64,000 nucleotides of DNA, taken from assembly GCA_002347025.1 (NCBI GenBank), contig DEAE01000029.1:1-64000 (forward strand), in the 5' to 3' direction. The position numbers and the translations under genes are program-made. The first letter of the stretch is position 1; each line of letters starts with the position of its first letter. Positions 17,455 to 27,399 of the stretch are shown here, in pieces. The DNA comes from Acidobacteria bacterium UBA2990. Lineage in GTDB: Bacteria; Acidobacteriota; Vicinamibacteria; Vicinamibacterales; UBA8438. The notes beneath the pieces were generated by a model, which did no database searches, was not told where the DNA came from, and saw nothing but the letters and a program-made list of their open reading frames with translations.

Positions 17455-19188
17455 CTACCCTCCCGCCCGGATGTCAGCTACTGACAGCTCGACGGTGTGT
17501 TGGCCGCGGAAGAAGTTTTCTGACAGATTAAAGGCTAAATTTAAGCTGTTTGCGTTCTTGCGAACAAATTCGGCCCTGTCAGCCATTCGCCACCCAATAG
17601 CCCGGAACAGCCGCTTTCCCTGCCGGACAGACAGCGCCAGGTGCCGTTCTTTGATCACTTTAAGCGGTTGGGCTAGCTCCACTGGACCGGTGTAGAACAT
17701 CGGGCGCGGATTGCCTGCCCCAAATGGTTCCATGAGGCGCAAGCCTTCCACAAGTTCTTTGTTTATAGCGGCCAACGGTAGGTGGCAATCCACTCGCAAA
17801 CGCGGAGCCAAATCATCGGGCTCCAATGTTTCATCTGCCATTTTGGTAAGGCGGTGGCGCAGGCTTTTGAGTTGCTGGGTAGGAATGGTCATTCCGGCAG
17901 CGTGCCGATGACCACCGAATCGAGTAAATAGGTCGGCGCAGCCTTCGAGTGCCCTCAAAAGATCGAAGTTAGGTATGCTGCGACCGGATCCATAAGCGAC
18001 GTCATCGTCAATGGCTAAGACTATGGCTGGTCGGTGAAAGAGTTCCACCAATTTCGATGCCACAATTCCTATGACTCCTCGGTGCCAGTTATTGCCCCAC
18101 ACGACAACCATGGCATGGGCCCCTATCGAGGGATTGGTTTCGACCTGTCGACGAGCTTCTGACAGGATCTCAGCTTCCTCCTCCTGCCGGCGTTCGTTCT
18201 CGCCTTCCAACGTTGCGGCGAGAGTCTCCGCTTCGGCAGTGCTTTTCTCGTCTGTCAGTAAAAGAAGTTTGCTCGCCAAGTCAGGGCTGCTCATCCGACC
18301 AGCAGCGTTAATTCTTGGAGCCAAGCGGAAAGCTACGTGAAAACTTGTCACTGTCTGTCCCAATAATCCGGTAGATTCCAAAAGCGCCCGCAAGCCAACA
18401 GCATGTCCAGTGCCAGACAAATGCTCCAGACCTAGTTTGGCAATAACCCTGTTTTCGCCTCTAAGCGGAACTATGTCGGCAATTGTGCCCAAAGCGGCTA
18501 GCTTGATAAACCCTGATAGCCATTTCGCGTGATTGGTTCGCTCGCACAAGGCTTGAACCAATTTCAAGGCTACTCCGACACCAGCTAGGTTCTTGTCAGG
18601 GTAGGAACAATCCGGCCGCTTCGGGTTGATCACCGCTTTGGCAGGAGGGAGAGTTCCCTGAGGCTCGTGATGGTCGGTCACTATTAAGTCAACGCCGAGC
18701 TCCCTAGCTCGAATGGCTGCCTCATGGCTTCTGATGCCACAGTCTGCGGAAACGATAACTCTGACGTGTTGGGCTGCTAGACTGTCTACTGCTGTCGGTT
18801 CGAGGCCATATCCATCCCGCAAGCGGTCCGGAATAAAGTGGATTGCGTCAGCTCCTAGCAAGTCTAGCATTCGCCGAAGGATCACAGTAGAAGTCACACC
18901 ATCTACGTCGTAGTCACCGTGAATAGCGATGCGTTCTCCTCGAGTGATGGCTTGTTGCAGGCGATCGACCGCTAGAGGTAGATCCTGAAGGGAGAACGGG
19001 TCATGTAGATGAGCAAGATCGGGATAGAGAAACCCTTTAACCTCTTCAGGATCTGTGATGCCGCGAAGAACGAGTAGCTGGGCAACAACTGGGTCAAGTG
19101 TCGTCTCAGATAACAATTTGGTGACGGTGTCTTCATTGGCGGTCTGGTGGTCCCATACGAGGGGTGGCCGATTGGCGCGCTGGGCCAT
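17455..19188 (-). CDS. recJ: Single-stranded-DNA-specific 5'-3' exonuclease RecJ
   Basis: The 577-residue protein has the DHH-superfamily motifs: DYDVDG at residues 92-97, the SADCGIRS block, and the TDHHEP motif near residue 171. The DHHA1 domain follows with SGRSIPNFDLLRAL and GGHRHAAGMTI, then the OB-like C-terminal domain. These match the metal ligands and nucleotide-binding GGHxxAAG of RecJ. It resects 5' ends in RecFOR recombination and removes error-containing strands in mismatch repair. The gene lies 56 bases downstream of dnaE on the same strand and is probably co-transcribed. Confidence 0.96.
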   Translation of the reverse strand: MAQRANRPPLVWDHQTANEDTVTKLLSETTLDPVVAQLLVLRGITDPEEVKGFLYPDLAHLHDPFSLQDLPLAVDRLQQAITRGERIAIHGDYDVDGVTSTVILRRMLDLLGADAIHFIPDRLRDGYGLEPTAVDSLAAQHVRVIVSADCGIRSHEAAIRARELGVDLIVTDHHEPQGTLPPAKAVINPKRPDCSYPDKNLAGVGVALKLVQALCERTNHAKWLSGFIKLAALGTIADIVPLRGENRVIAKLGLEHLSGTGHAVGLRALLESTGLLGQTVTSFHVAFRLAPRINAAGRMSSPDLASKLLLLTDEKSTAEAETLAATLEGENERRQEEEAEILSEARRQVETNPSIGAHAMVVVWGNNWHRGVIGIVASKLVELFHRPAIVLAIDDDVAYGSGRSIPNFDLLRALEGCADLFTRFGGHRHAAGMTIPTQQLKSLRHRLTKMADETLEPDDLAPRLRVDCHLPLAAINKELVEGLRLMEPFGAGNPRPMFYTGPVELAQPLKVIKERHLALSVRQGKRLFRAIGWRMADRAEFVRKNANSLNLAFNLSENFFRGQHTVELSVADIRAGG

Positions 19189-19244
19189 AACTGTGTTTCT
19201 GCCTCGCTTTCTTGCTTCAAGACATTACTCGACGAATGAAGCAG

Positions 19245-22200
19245 CTATAGCCACGACACGGTACCTTTGCCGCAAATTTGTTCAGTAGCAAGGACCAGCT
19301 GTTCCGATGGACGAATGCGGGTTTCAGTTAGGCGTGCTTGTAGCCGTAATGGAGGGTTGTGATCAGTTAACTCAATTTGGATACGAACCAAGCTCGGACC
19401 ACGGTGCATTTGAAATAGGTCGGCCAGCGCATCCAAATTGTCTCGACTAATATTGGTGGACACTAGGTGTATCGACATTGTTTTGCCGACTGACTCATGC
19501 AAGGTTTCAATTAAACGAATTTCGTCGGCAACCAGACGAGCTGTCTCCTCATCTTTCTCCAAGTTACCAGACACCAGCAGAATCCGTTCTGAGTCAAGTA
19601 GATCACCATATCGCTCAAAGGTCTTTGGAAACACCACCACCTCGAGACTCCCCAAACCGTCCTCTAACGTGGCTACGGCCATCGGTGCGCCTTTTTTGGT
19701 TTTGAGTGGCCTATAGGCGCTGACGATACCCCCAACCAGCGCTTGTTTTTCGTCCTCTCTGAGTGCATTTAGGTTCCTGGCACCAGCGGCTTCGAGTTGT
19801 TCTCGGTATCGATCGACAGGGTGTCCACTTAGGTAGAGTCCGAGTGCCTCCTTTTCGAAGGTAAGTTGCTCAGATTCGCTCCAGGCTGGCACATCAGGGA
19901 GAGCTAGACCTTGCTCTTCACTAATCTCGTTGTCTAAGGTCCCAAAGAGTTGGGCTTGTCCACGGTCTCGGTCTCGCTGATGGCGATTGCCATGGTCAAG
20001 GGCCCGGTCGACCACTGCTGACAATGCAGAACGGTAGGTAGCCGGTCGCCGTATCTTTGAAGGGAGAGATGAATCAAATGCGCCAGCTTTGATCAGACTG
20101 TCAAAAACGCGCTTGTTGACTGTTCTTAAGTCGATATCCTCGCATAAGGAGAATAAGGAACGTATGGGGCTATTTTTACTCCGGTAGGCCAACACTGAAG
20201 TGATAGCCCCTTCGCCCACATTTTTGACGGCAGCCAGGCCGAAACGTACACCGTCCTCGCATACTTTGAAGGCGATATCGCTTGCATTAATGTCCGGGGG
20301 TAAAATTGCTACGCCCATATCTCGACATTCTCTGAGATAGGCCGCGAGTTTGTCCGTATTCTGTGACTCAATAGTTAACAATGAAGCCATAAAGTGTTGC
20401 GGGTAATTCGCCTTCAAATACCCAGTTTGGTAGGCCAAGAGAGCGTAGGCTGTTGAGTGGGACTTGTTGAACCCGTACCCTGCGAAATATTCCATTAGGT
20501 CAAAAATTTTTGTTGCTTGTGTTTTTGAAACACTTCGCTCGGTGGCGCCCTCGATAAACTTTTGGCGCTGCGCTTGCATGACCTGTGCGCTCTTCTTCCC
20601 CATGGCCTTCCGAAGAACATCGGCGTCCCCCATGGTGAACCCGGCTAAGTCATTGGCGATTCGCATGACTTGTTCCTGGAAAGCTATGACGCCGTAGCTA
20701 TCTTGCAAAATCGGCTTGAGTGCTGGCAGGGCATACTCAATTTCAACCTTCCCATGTCGCCTGTCGATGAAGTCGTCGACAACACCACCCCGTAGAGGGC
20801 CAGGACGATACAGAGCGTTTAAAGCGATTAGATCTTCAAAACGCTCTGGTTTTGCTTTCCGGAGTGTTTCACGCATGCCGGAGCTCTCGAACTGGAAAAC
20901 GCCAAGGGTTTGCCCTTCCGAGAAGAGTTGAAAGGTTTTTCCGTCCTTCATTGGCAGCTGCCCAAGGTCGACCGTCTTTCCGGTGGTTTCCTTGATATGT
21001 CTCACAGCGTCGTCTAGTAGTGTTAGGGTGCTGAGACCAAGAAAATCCATTTTTAAGAGGCCCATCCGTTCGACCTCTTTCATCGACCACTGGGTAGTTA
21101 TCTCATCTTTCTGACTCTTATAGACTGGTGCGAATTCAGTAACTGCCTTTGGGGCGATGACGACGCCTGCTGCGTGTACCGACGCATGTCTGGTGATTCC
21201 CTCTAGTCGTTGTGCCACTTCGATGAGCTCATTAACTTGGGGATCCTGTTGTTCCATCGCCTTCAGAGCAGGGTTTTCCTGAAGAGCCTTGTTTAGAGTC
21301 ATGTCCAAAGTGGCTGGAATCGCCTTTGCCACTTTGTCAACATCGGAATAAGACATGCCCATCGTCCGGCCCACGTCTCGCACGACAGCTCTGGCTTTCA
21401 TCGTGCCGAATGTAATGATCTGAGCCACATTATCGCGGCCGTACTTCCGAGTTACGTAGTCGATGACCTGGCCCCGACGCCGTTCACAGAAATCAATATC
21501 TATGTCTGGTAGGGACACTCTCTCTGGGTTTAAGAATCTTTCGAAGATTAAGTCGAACTGCATTGGATCTACATCGGTAATCCTGAGGCAGTAAGCGACA
21601 AGACTGCCGGCTGCCGAACCTCGGCCTGGGCCGACCGGGATGCCCTGTTCGCGCGCGTAGCGAATGAAGTCCCAGACGATCAAGAAATATCCGGGGTAGC
21701 GCATCTTGACGATAATCTCAAGCTCGTGCTTGAGGCGTCTTTCGTAAGCCTCAATTGGATGTCTTAGTGCTCCTTCGGCAGAGAGCGCCTTCAAGTTGGA
21801 AAGTCGTCTGCCGAACCCTTCACGGGTGACGTGCTCGAAGTATCCTTCGAGTGTGAAACCTTCCGGAACATCGAAGTTTGGTAAATGACTACCCGGGTTA
21901 GAGAGATCAACATCGCACCTTTCGGCAATGGCCACGGTATTCGACAATGCTTGAGGCCAGTCGCCGAACACAGCCTCCATTTCCTTGGCAGATTTTAGGA
22001 AAAATTGATCGCCGTGATATCGGAGACGTCGCTCATCGCTTACGTTTTTCCCTGTCCCGATACATAGAAGGACATCGTGGGGTCTGTGATCGCCTTGTTT
22101 GAGATAGTGGACGTCGTTGGTGCAAACCAAAGGCAAACTCAGTTCACGAGCAATGGGTTGAAGACCGGTATTGACGGTGCGTTGTTCATCGATCCCCTGG

Positions 22201-22736
22201 TATTGCATTTCCAAGAAAAAATTCTTTGGACCTAGAATATCCCTGAAGGTGGATGCGGCCTCAATGGCCTTGCGAGGTTGTTCTGTTCGAAGGCCTGTTG
22301 CGACCTCTCCTTTCAGGCAACTGCTTAGGCCGATCAAGCCGGAAGCGTGCTGTGATAGAAGTTCCTTATCAATTCTAGGCTTATAGTAGAAGCCCTCCGT
22401 GTATCCAGCCGACACTAGTTTGATCAGGTTGTGATAGCCGGTAAGATTCTCGGCGAGCAGGACGAGATGATTGTTGGTTTCACCTGGTTTGCCACTTCGA
22501 TCATGCCTACTGCCGGTCGCGACATACACCTCGCAGCCAAGAATAGGCTTGATGCCACGTTTTCTGGCTTCATCGTGGAATATGACGCTTGAGAAGAGAT
22601 TGCCGTGTTCAGTAACTGCTAGAGCAGGGGCGCCGGATTGCTTGGCGTGATCGAGCAGTTCGCCAATACGGCACGCCCCGTCAAGGAGGGAGTATTCGGT
22701 ATGTAGATGAAGGTGAACAAACTCGGAAGATGCCAT
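19245..22736 (-). CDS. dnaE: DNA polymerase III subunit alpha DnaE
   Basis: The 1163-residue replicative polymerase starts with the PHP domain (HLHTEYSLLDG at residues 8-18). The polymerase palm follows, with the catalytic aspartates in LPDIDIDF near residue 410 and the GRGSAAGSLVAY block before it. Fingers, the helix-hairpin-helix region, an OB-fold (about 990-1070) and a C-terminal tau-binding region complete the family length. It is DnaE1-like rather than the error-prone ImuC/DnaE2 form, judged by length and context. It copies the chromosome as the core of the Pol III holoenzyme. It lies between guaA and recJ on the same strand. Confidence 0.97.
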   Translation of the reverse strand: MASSEFVHLHLHTEYSLLDGACRIGELLDHAKQSGAPALAVTEHGNLFSSVIFHDEARKRGIKPILGCEVYVATGSRHDRSGKPGETNNHLVLLAENLTGYHNLIKLVSAGYTEGFYYKPRIDKELLSQHASGLIGLSSCLKGEVATGLRTEQPRKAIEAASTFRDILGPKNFFLEMQYQGIDEQRTVNTGLQPIARELSLPLVCTNDVHYLKQGDHRPHDVLLCIGTGKNVSDERRLRYHGDQFFLKSAKEMEAVFGDWPQALSNTVAIAERCDVDLSNPGSHLPNFDVPEGFTLEGYFEHVTREGFGRRLSNLKALSAEGALRHPIEAYERRLKHELEIIVKMRYPGYFLIVWDFIRYAREQGIPVGPGRGSAAGSLVAYCLRITDVDPMQFDLIFERFLNPERVSLPDIDIDFCERRRGQVIDYVTRKYGRDNVAQIITFGTMKARAVVRDVGRTMGMSYSDVDKVAKAIPATLDMTLNKALQENPALKAMEQQDPQVNELIEVAQRLEGITRHASVHAAGVVIAPKAVTEFAPVYKSQKDEITTQWSMKEVERMGLLKMDFLGLSTLTLLDDAVRHIKETTGKTVDLGQLPMKDGKTFQLFSEGQTLGVFQFESSGMRETLRKAKPERFEDLIALNALYRPGPLRGGVVDDFIDRRHGKVEIEYALPALKPILQDSYGVIAFQEQVMRIANDLAGFTMGDADVLRKAMGKKSAQVMQAQRQKFIEGATERSVSKTQATKIFDLMEYFAGYGFNKSHSTAYALLAYQTGYLKANYPQHFMASLLTIESQNTDKLAAYLRECRDMGVAILPPDINASDIAFKVCEDGVRFGLAAVKNVGEGAITSVLAYRSKNSPIRSLFSLCEDIDLRTVNKRVFDSLIKAGAFDSSLPSKIRRPATYRSALSAVVDRALDHGNRHQRDRDRGQAQLFGTLDNEISEEQGLALPDVPAWSESEQLTFEKEALGLYLSGHPVDRYREQLEAAGARNLNALREDEKQALVGGIVSAYRPLKTKKGAPMAVATLEDGLGSLEVVVFPKTFERYGDLLDSERILLVSGNLEKDEETARLVADEIRLIETLHESVGKTMSIHLVSTNISRDNLDALADLFQMHRGPSLVRIQIELTDHNPPLRLQARLTETRIRPSEQLVLATEQICGKGTVSWL

Positions 22737-22828
22737 TCCTGAAATCAGTTCATTGATAGCTCTGAGCCGCCGGGTGTCTTTGTCACAGCAGTAACAACAT
22801 GGCCTTCATGAAAATTGGTTGTTTTAGT

Positions 22829-24406
22829 TCACTCCCACTCAATGGTCGAAGGTGGTTTGCTACTAATGTCGTAAACCACTCGATTAACTCCGCGCACCTC
22901 GTTGACAATCCTTGATGAGGTCACAGCCAAGAGTTCTTCGGGAAGGCGCGCCCAGTCTGCTGTCATGCCATCCAGACTCTCTACCGCCCGGATCGCGATT
23001 ACATGTTCATAGGTACGCTCGTCACCCATCACTCCCACTGTTTGAATAGGGAGAAGGACAGCAAAAGATTGCCAGAGCCGACGATACCAGCCGGAACGGC
23101 GAATCTCTTGGGCTACTATCGCGTCAGTTTCTCTCAAGATATGTAGGCGAGCTTCGGTGACTTCGCCCAAAATTCGGACGGCCAACCCCGGCCCAGGAAA
23201 TGGCTGCCTCCAAACAAACAATTCATCCAGGCCCAGTTCTTCGCCAAGGCGTCGAACCTCATCTTTAAACAAAGCGCGAAGGGGTTCTATGAGTTCAAAA
23301 TTGAGGCGATCGGGAAGACCTCCCACATTGTGATGGCTCTTTATGGGGGCCGAAGGGCCGATGACAGAGACGCTCTCAATGACATCTGGATAGAGGGTCC
23401 CTTGCGCCAGAAAGTCATAGGAACCATGTCGGGTAGCCACATCCTCGAAAACATCGATGAAAGTGCGGCCTATTCTTTTACGTTTCTCTTCGGGGTCTAA
23501 GACACCGGTAAGTTCTGACAGGAATCGTTCGCTGGCATTCTCAAACAAGATTTCCAAGTCCAGTTCGCCACGGGTAAACCGGTCTTCAATCTGGCGAGCC
23601 TCATCCTGACGGAGTAGTCCATTGTCGACAAAAATGCAGGTCAGTTGCTTGCCAATTGCGCGGCTAATGAGAAGGGCAGCTACGGTTGAGTCAACCCCGC
23701 CACTCAGACCGCAGACTACTCGTCCATCTCCGACTTGCTCCCTGATTTTGATTATGGCGTCATGGAGGAATGAGGCCATGGTCCAATCTCCTTCACACTT
23801 GCAGATATTGGACGCGAAATGCCCGAGGATGTCAGAACCCTGTTCCGTGTGGACTACTTCGGGGTGAAACAGAAGGCCATAGAATTGTCGGTTCTGGTCC
23901 TCCATAGCTGCAATTGGCGCATTGACACTCATGCCGATGGAATGGAATCCTTCGGGCATCTTGGCGATTCGGTCTCCATGGCTTGCCCACACGCGGAGTT
24001 CGTCAGCCAAATTCTCGAACAGAGAACTGCCAGCTTCAAGATTCACTATCGCGTGCCCAAATTCTTTTTCCTTGGCCGGTTCGACCACGCCCCCCAACAT
24101 ATCGGTCATCAATTGCATGCCGTAACAAATCCCAAGCACCGGAACGCCAAGGTCGAAGATCCCGGACTGGCATCTCGGAGCTAGATCATCTCCGACACTC
24201 ATGGGACCACCTGACAGGATGAGGCCGGCTGCCTGGCGGTCACGAAGTTCCTCAGGGGATGTATGGAATGGCAATATTTCGGTATAGATCTTTAGCTCAC
24301 GCAATCGCCTTGCGATGAGTTGGGTGTATTGGGACCCGAAATCAAGCACGAACAGAGTTTGATGACCCACGTTGGGCAGATGCGTGAATAGTTCCTGGAG
24401 TGGCAC
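22829..24406 (-). CDS. guaA: GMP synthase (glutamine-hydrolysing) GuaA
   Basis: The 525-residue two-domain enzyme converts XMP, ATP and glutamine to GMP. The class I glutaminase has nucleophile C94 in GICYGMQ and the H181/E183 pair in HPEVVHT. The ATP-pyrophosphatase has the P-loop SGGVDS at residues 235-240, and the C-terminal dimerisation domain ends with PPSTIEWE, the family terminus. The called start is GTG 24406. A second GTG at 24370 (giving the usual short N-terminus before HQTLFVLDFGSQY) is equally possible. A TATAAT box and inverted repeat lie upstream at 24423-24444. Confidence 0.96.
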   Translation of the reverse strand: MPLQELFTHLPNVGHQTLFVLDFGSQYTQLIARRLRELKIYTEILPFHTSPEELRDRQAAGLILSGGPMSVGDDLAPRCQSGIFDLGVPVLGICYGMQLMTDMLGGVVEPAKEKEFGHAIVNLEAGSSLFENLADELRVWASHGDRIAKMPEGFHSIGMSVNAPIAAMEDQNRQFYGLLFHPEVVHTEQGSDILGHFASNICKCEGDWTMASFLHDAIIKIREQVGDGRVVCGLSGGVDSTVAALLISRAIGKQLTCIFVDNGLLRQDEARQIEDRFTRGELDLEILFENASERFLSELTGVLDPEEKRKRIGRTFIDVFEDVATRHGSYDFLAQGTLYPDVIESVSVIGPSAPIKSHHNVGGLPDRLNFELIEPLRALFKDEVRRLGEELGLDELFVWRQPFPGPGLAVRILGEVTEARLHILRETDAIVAQEIRRSGWYRRLWQSFAVLLPIQTVGVMGDERTYEHVIAIRAVESLDGMTADWARLPEELLAVTSSRIVNEVRGVNRVVYDISSKPPSTIEWE

Positions 24407-24422
24407 TGCTGCTGTCGCAGTA

Positions 24423-24444
24423 AGCCTATTGGTAGGCTATTATA
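24423..24444 (-). promoter_or_regulatory. Putative guaA promoter -10 with an inverted repeat at the transcription start
   Basis: On the minus strand a perfect TATAAT occupies 24444-24439. Immediately downstream, at 24438-24423, is the inverted repeat AGCCTA-4-TAGGCT, exactly where transcription toward guaA would begin. Such a position fits an operator that blocks initiation, but a transcript-start hairpin is equally possible. No good -35 hexamer was seen. The divergent gene at 24488 starts 44 bases away and could share control. Confidence 0.4.
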
Positions 24445-24487
24445 GCGGTGTCGGTCTGAGGTACACCACCATATATTGTCTTGAGAG

Positions 24488-26260
24488 ATGTTCAGTATCA
24501 GCAGGTACGCCAGATTAGTCGCTATCCTCCTTGTTTTCCTACATACAACTTCACTGCAAGTAGTGGCCCAGGTTGAGGCTCCGGACGATCCTTCGAGGTT
24601 GTTACCTTTAGAGCACAAATGGACGGTCGCTCTACCTGGACCGGCGGTTCTAGCCCCTGTGGCATCAGCGGGACGTATTTTCGTTGCGCTCCATGCTTCT
24701 TGGGGGATTGACAAGGTTATTGCAGAACCTGTCGGCCAGGTTATCGCTTTCAGTGCTGTCGATGGCACCGAATTGTGGCGGGTATCTGTGGAGGTTGGCA
24801 CTTCTTTGAACATTGGTGAAGGCATATTGTTTTTGGGTTCTCCGGAAGGATTACAGGGGTTTGATGCGTCGACTGGACGGAGGCAGTGGTCATTTCCTCT
24901 TGAGGCTCCCCTATCGGCGCCTCTCGCATGGAATAACGGTTGGCTCATTGCCGCCCTCGAAAATGGAGAATTATTAGCACTTAGTGGCCAGACAGGCGAC
25001 TTGATCTGGAAAGCAGCACTCGAGGATCAGGTTCGGGTGGCACCAACCTTGGCTGGCAGATCTATCTACCTTTCTTCTGTCGGTGGAAGCGTGGCAGAGT
25101 TTAGCCTCGTCTCTGGGGAAAAACGCTGGGAACAGCGCCTAGGGGGAGCTCCTCAAGAGGTTCTGGCCCTTGACAATATTTTTGTTGGCGCAACAGATAA
25201 CTATCTCTATTCTCTGAGTCGACGTGATGGCTCGATCATTTGGCGATGGCAGACAGGTGGAGATATCGTTGGCCGTCCGGTTGCCGCCGAAGGAGCGATC
25301 CACTTTGCAGCATTGGACAATATGCTTTGGACGCTCAATCGCTCGAATGGTGTTCAGCGCTGGCGACGACCTCTGACGGCACGACCGATCGCTGGACCCA
25401 GTTATGCCGATGACCTTTTGATGCAAGGAGGAACCAGTCCGGTTATTAGATTTTTCGAACCAACGGTAGGAACCATCTACGGTCAGGCTACCGCTCCGGC
25501 TGAACTAGCTTTCCCACCGTTGCTTGTGCAGGACCACTTTGGTGATAGCTTACTTTTGGTTATGACGACAGGAGGTGGCCAGCTGTATGCCGTGGCTCCA
25601 GCGACCGGTCCCCCACAGCTCGGTCAAGCTGCGATTCGAACGTTTGCCAACAATCTAACTGGACATTACCCATTCAATCTTCCAGGACTGTCAATCTTCG
25701 AGATCGAGAGTATTCCTCTTTCGCCATGCATGTTTCAAAGGTGCCCGCTCTCAGCAGTGGCGTTGTCGCCCTGCTTGTTTCAAGATTGTGACACCGGGCA
25801 AATCGGAAAGCCGCAAGCATCGGTGCTCCAGAATCCCAAGACCCCTGAAATTGCGTCGCATTTGGTCAGCCCAGCGGAGAGCTCACAGTCAGTGCAACCC
25901 AAAGTGGGATTATTGTTGCGCCAGCCTCCTAGCGCTGGAGCCGGAGACAGTAGGCCAACACCAATGGAAGCTGTCGGGAGTGAGTGGCGCGGCAGGCATC
26001 TGGAATTTACAGTTTTGGCGGCGGCAGCCAACGAATTCACCGCAAAATGGCTAGTCAATAGATTGATTGCCCAGGGTCGCCATGCTCATATCATCCCTCG
26101 CCCAGAGCAGGAAACTAGTCCAATCTATTGGGTGCGTGTCGGGGACTACTCAAGTCGGAAGGCGGCTACACTGGCAGGGCAGCAGGCTGAAAGGGAACAT
26201 CTGATTGACTGGTACGTGGTTCAATCAGTCGGCAGGATCCCGTTCGCATGGCTTTGGTGA
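24488..26260 (+). CDS. Secreted PQQ-repeat beta-propeller (BamB-like) with C-terminal SPOR domain
   Basis: The 590-residue protein has a signal peptide (about 1-28). About eight PQQ/WD40-type propeller strands follow, each with the pattern GxDLIWKxxL or GEKRWEQRL (about 40-390), as in the outer-membrane assembly lipoprotein BamB, but with no lipobox. A linker (about 410-500) contains two C-x4-C pairs. The C-terminal SPOR domain (about 515-585; FTVLAAAANEFTAKWLVNRL and YWVRVGDYSSRKAATLA) should bind glycan strands stripped of peptides at division septa. The fusion of propeller and SPOR is unusual. Function is inferred to be at the cell envelope or septum. It is divergent from guaA. Confidence 0.75.
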   Translation: MFSISRYARLVAILLVFLHTTSLQVVAQVEAPDDPSRLLPLEHKWTVALPGPAVLAPVASAGRIFVALHASWGIDKVIAEPVGQVIAFSAVDGTELWRVSVEVGTSLNIGEGILFLGSPEGLQGFDASTGRRQWSFPLEAPLSAPLAWNNGWLIAALENGELLALSGQTGDLIWKAALEDQVRVAPTLAGRSIYLSSVGGSVAEFSLVSGEKRWEQRLGGAPQEVLALDNIFVGATDNYLYSLSRRDGSIIWRWQTGGDIVGRPVAAEGAIHFAALDNMLWTLNRSNGVQRWRRPLTARPIAGPSYADDLLMQGGTSPVIRFFEPTVGTIYGQATAPAELAFPPLLVQDHFGDSLLLVMTTGGGQLYAVAPATGPPQLGQAAIRTFANNLTGHYPFNLPGLSIFEIESIPLSPCMFQRCPLSAVALSPCLFQDCDTGQIGKPQASVLQNPKTPEIASHLVSPAESSQSVQPKVGLLLRQPPSAGAGDSRPTPMEAVGSEWRGRHLEFTVLAAAANEFTAKWLVNRLIAQGRHAHIIPRPEQETSPIYWVRVGDYSSRKAATLAGQQAEREHLIDWYVVQSVGRIPFAWLW

Positions 26261-26323
26261 CGAAAATAACGTCGTCTGGTGGAAGAATCTTGTATTGAGG
26301 CAGCTTGCTTCCAGGCCAGGGTA

Positions 26324-27121
26324 CTAGGCCGTTTTCATGGGTTTAAGGTGCTTGACTTTCATCTCGGGAGGGTCCTTCTTGGCCGCCAAACGAGCCATGA
26401 GGTAGCCGACTGGACCCGAGGCAAGATATGTGTAAGCCAACATAAAGAGGACGATTTGGGGTTCAACCGCAATCGCAGCAATTAGTAACGCGAATTGCAG
26501 GAGACTCACAAAAGCGCGATGGGGCTTGAGAATTAAGGCAGCGAAGCTCCTGAACCGAACCCTGCTAACCATCATCAGAGCCGGGACTAGCACCACCGTC
26601 AGCGCTATAATCGGCGCTTGAGGAATGCTAAAGCCATCCGGCCATGCGAAAACGGTTGACGCGACCACACCGGCAGCAGCGGGACTCGGCATCCCCGCAA
26701 AATATCGCTTATCTGGATTGTTGGGCTGTATGTTAAACCGAGCCAGCCTCAAGGCTGCTGCTGTGACATAGAGAAACCCGATGGCCCAGCCCAACCGTCC
26801 AAGGGGGTCTAGTCCCCAGGCCAACGCCAACACGGCCGGTGCTACCCCGAATGAAATAACGTCAGCCAAGGAGTCAAATTCTCCACCAAATTCACTCGCA
26901 GCACCGGCAAGTCGTGCTATCCGACCATCCAAGAGGTCTAGGACGGTGGCTACTCCGATAAAGACTGCGGCCGTTTCGTAGTCGGCTCTCATAGCATAAA
27001 CGATGCAAGCATAACCACAGAAGAGGTTGCCGACAGTGAACATGCTTGGCAGCAAGTAGACACTTCTGTGAAACTGTCTCGGGCTAGCTGTTTTTCGAAA
27101 CTTTGGCAATAGTTTGGCCAT
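26324..27121 (-). CDS. pssA: CDP-diacylglycerol-serine O-phosphatidyltransferase PssA
   Basis: The 265-residue integral membrane enzyme has the CDP-alcohol phosphotransferase signature D-x2-DG-x2-AR-x8-G-x3-D-x3-D, read in LLDGRIARLAG and GGEFDSLAD near residues 62-88. About seven or eight hydrophobic segments follow. The segments SVYLLPSMFTVGNLFCGY and FAGMPSPAAAGVVAS are typical of bacterial type II PssA, which makes phosphatidylserine from CDP-diacylglycerol and serine. ATG 27121 is used; the TTG three bases earlier is an alternative. The partner phosphatidylserine decarboxylase gene is not in the window. It is convergent with the PQQ/SPOR gene. Confidence 0.92.
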   Translation of the reverse strand: MAKLLPKFRKTASPRQFHRSVYLLPSMFTVGNLFCGYACIVYAMRADYETAAVFIGVATVLDLLDGRIARLAGAASEFGGEFDSLADVISFGVAPAVLALAWGLDPLGRLGWAIGFLYVTAAALRLARFNIQPNNPDKRYFAGMPSPAAAGVVASTVFAWPDGFSIPQAPIIALTVVLVPALMMVSRVRFRSFAALILKPHRAFVSLLQFALLIAAIAVEPQIVLFMLAYTYLASGPVGYLMARLAAKKDPPEMKVKHLKPMKTA

Positions 27122-27399
27122 CAAATCCCCGCTTGAACCCTTACACGACCTGGACTGGCTGTCACTTTAAAGGTCGCCTTCGAGATCTATTTCATGACGG
27201 TTCTTACTGCCATTGACACAGGAGATATGTCCTGCTGCGAAACATAAGACCTCAGAGCTCATGTGGCAAGGTGAAGATGACCGTCTAAGGCGGGACGCTA
27301 CCATGACATGTAGAGGTTTTCAACAGTACAGACTTATCCGTCTCGCATGACAGTGCCAGGCTGGCCTCCCGACATAGAGCGGGTCTTTTGATGAAGAGT

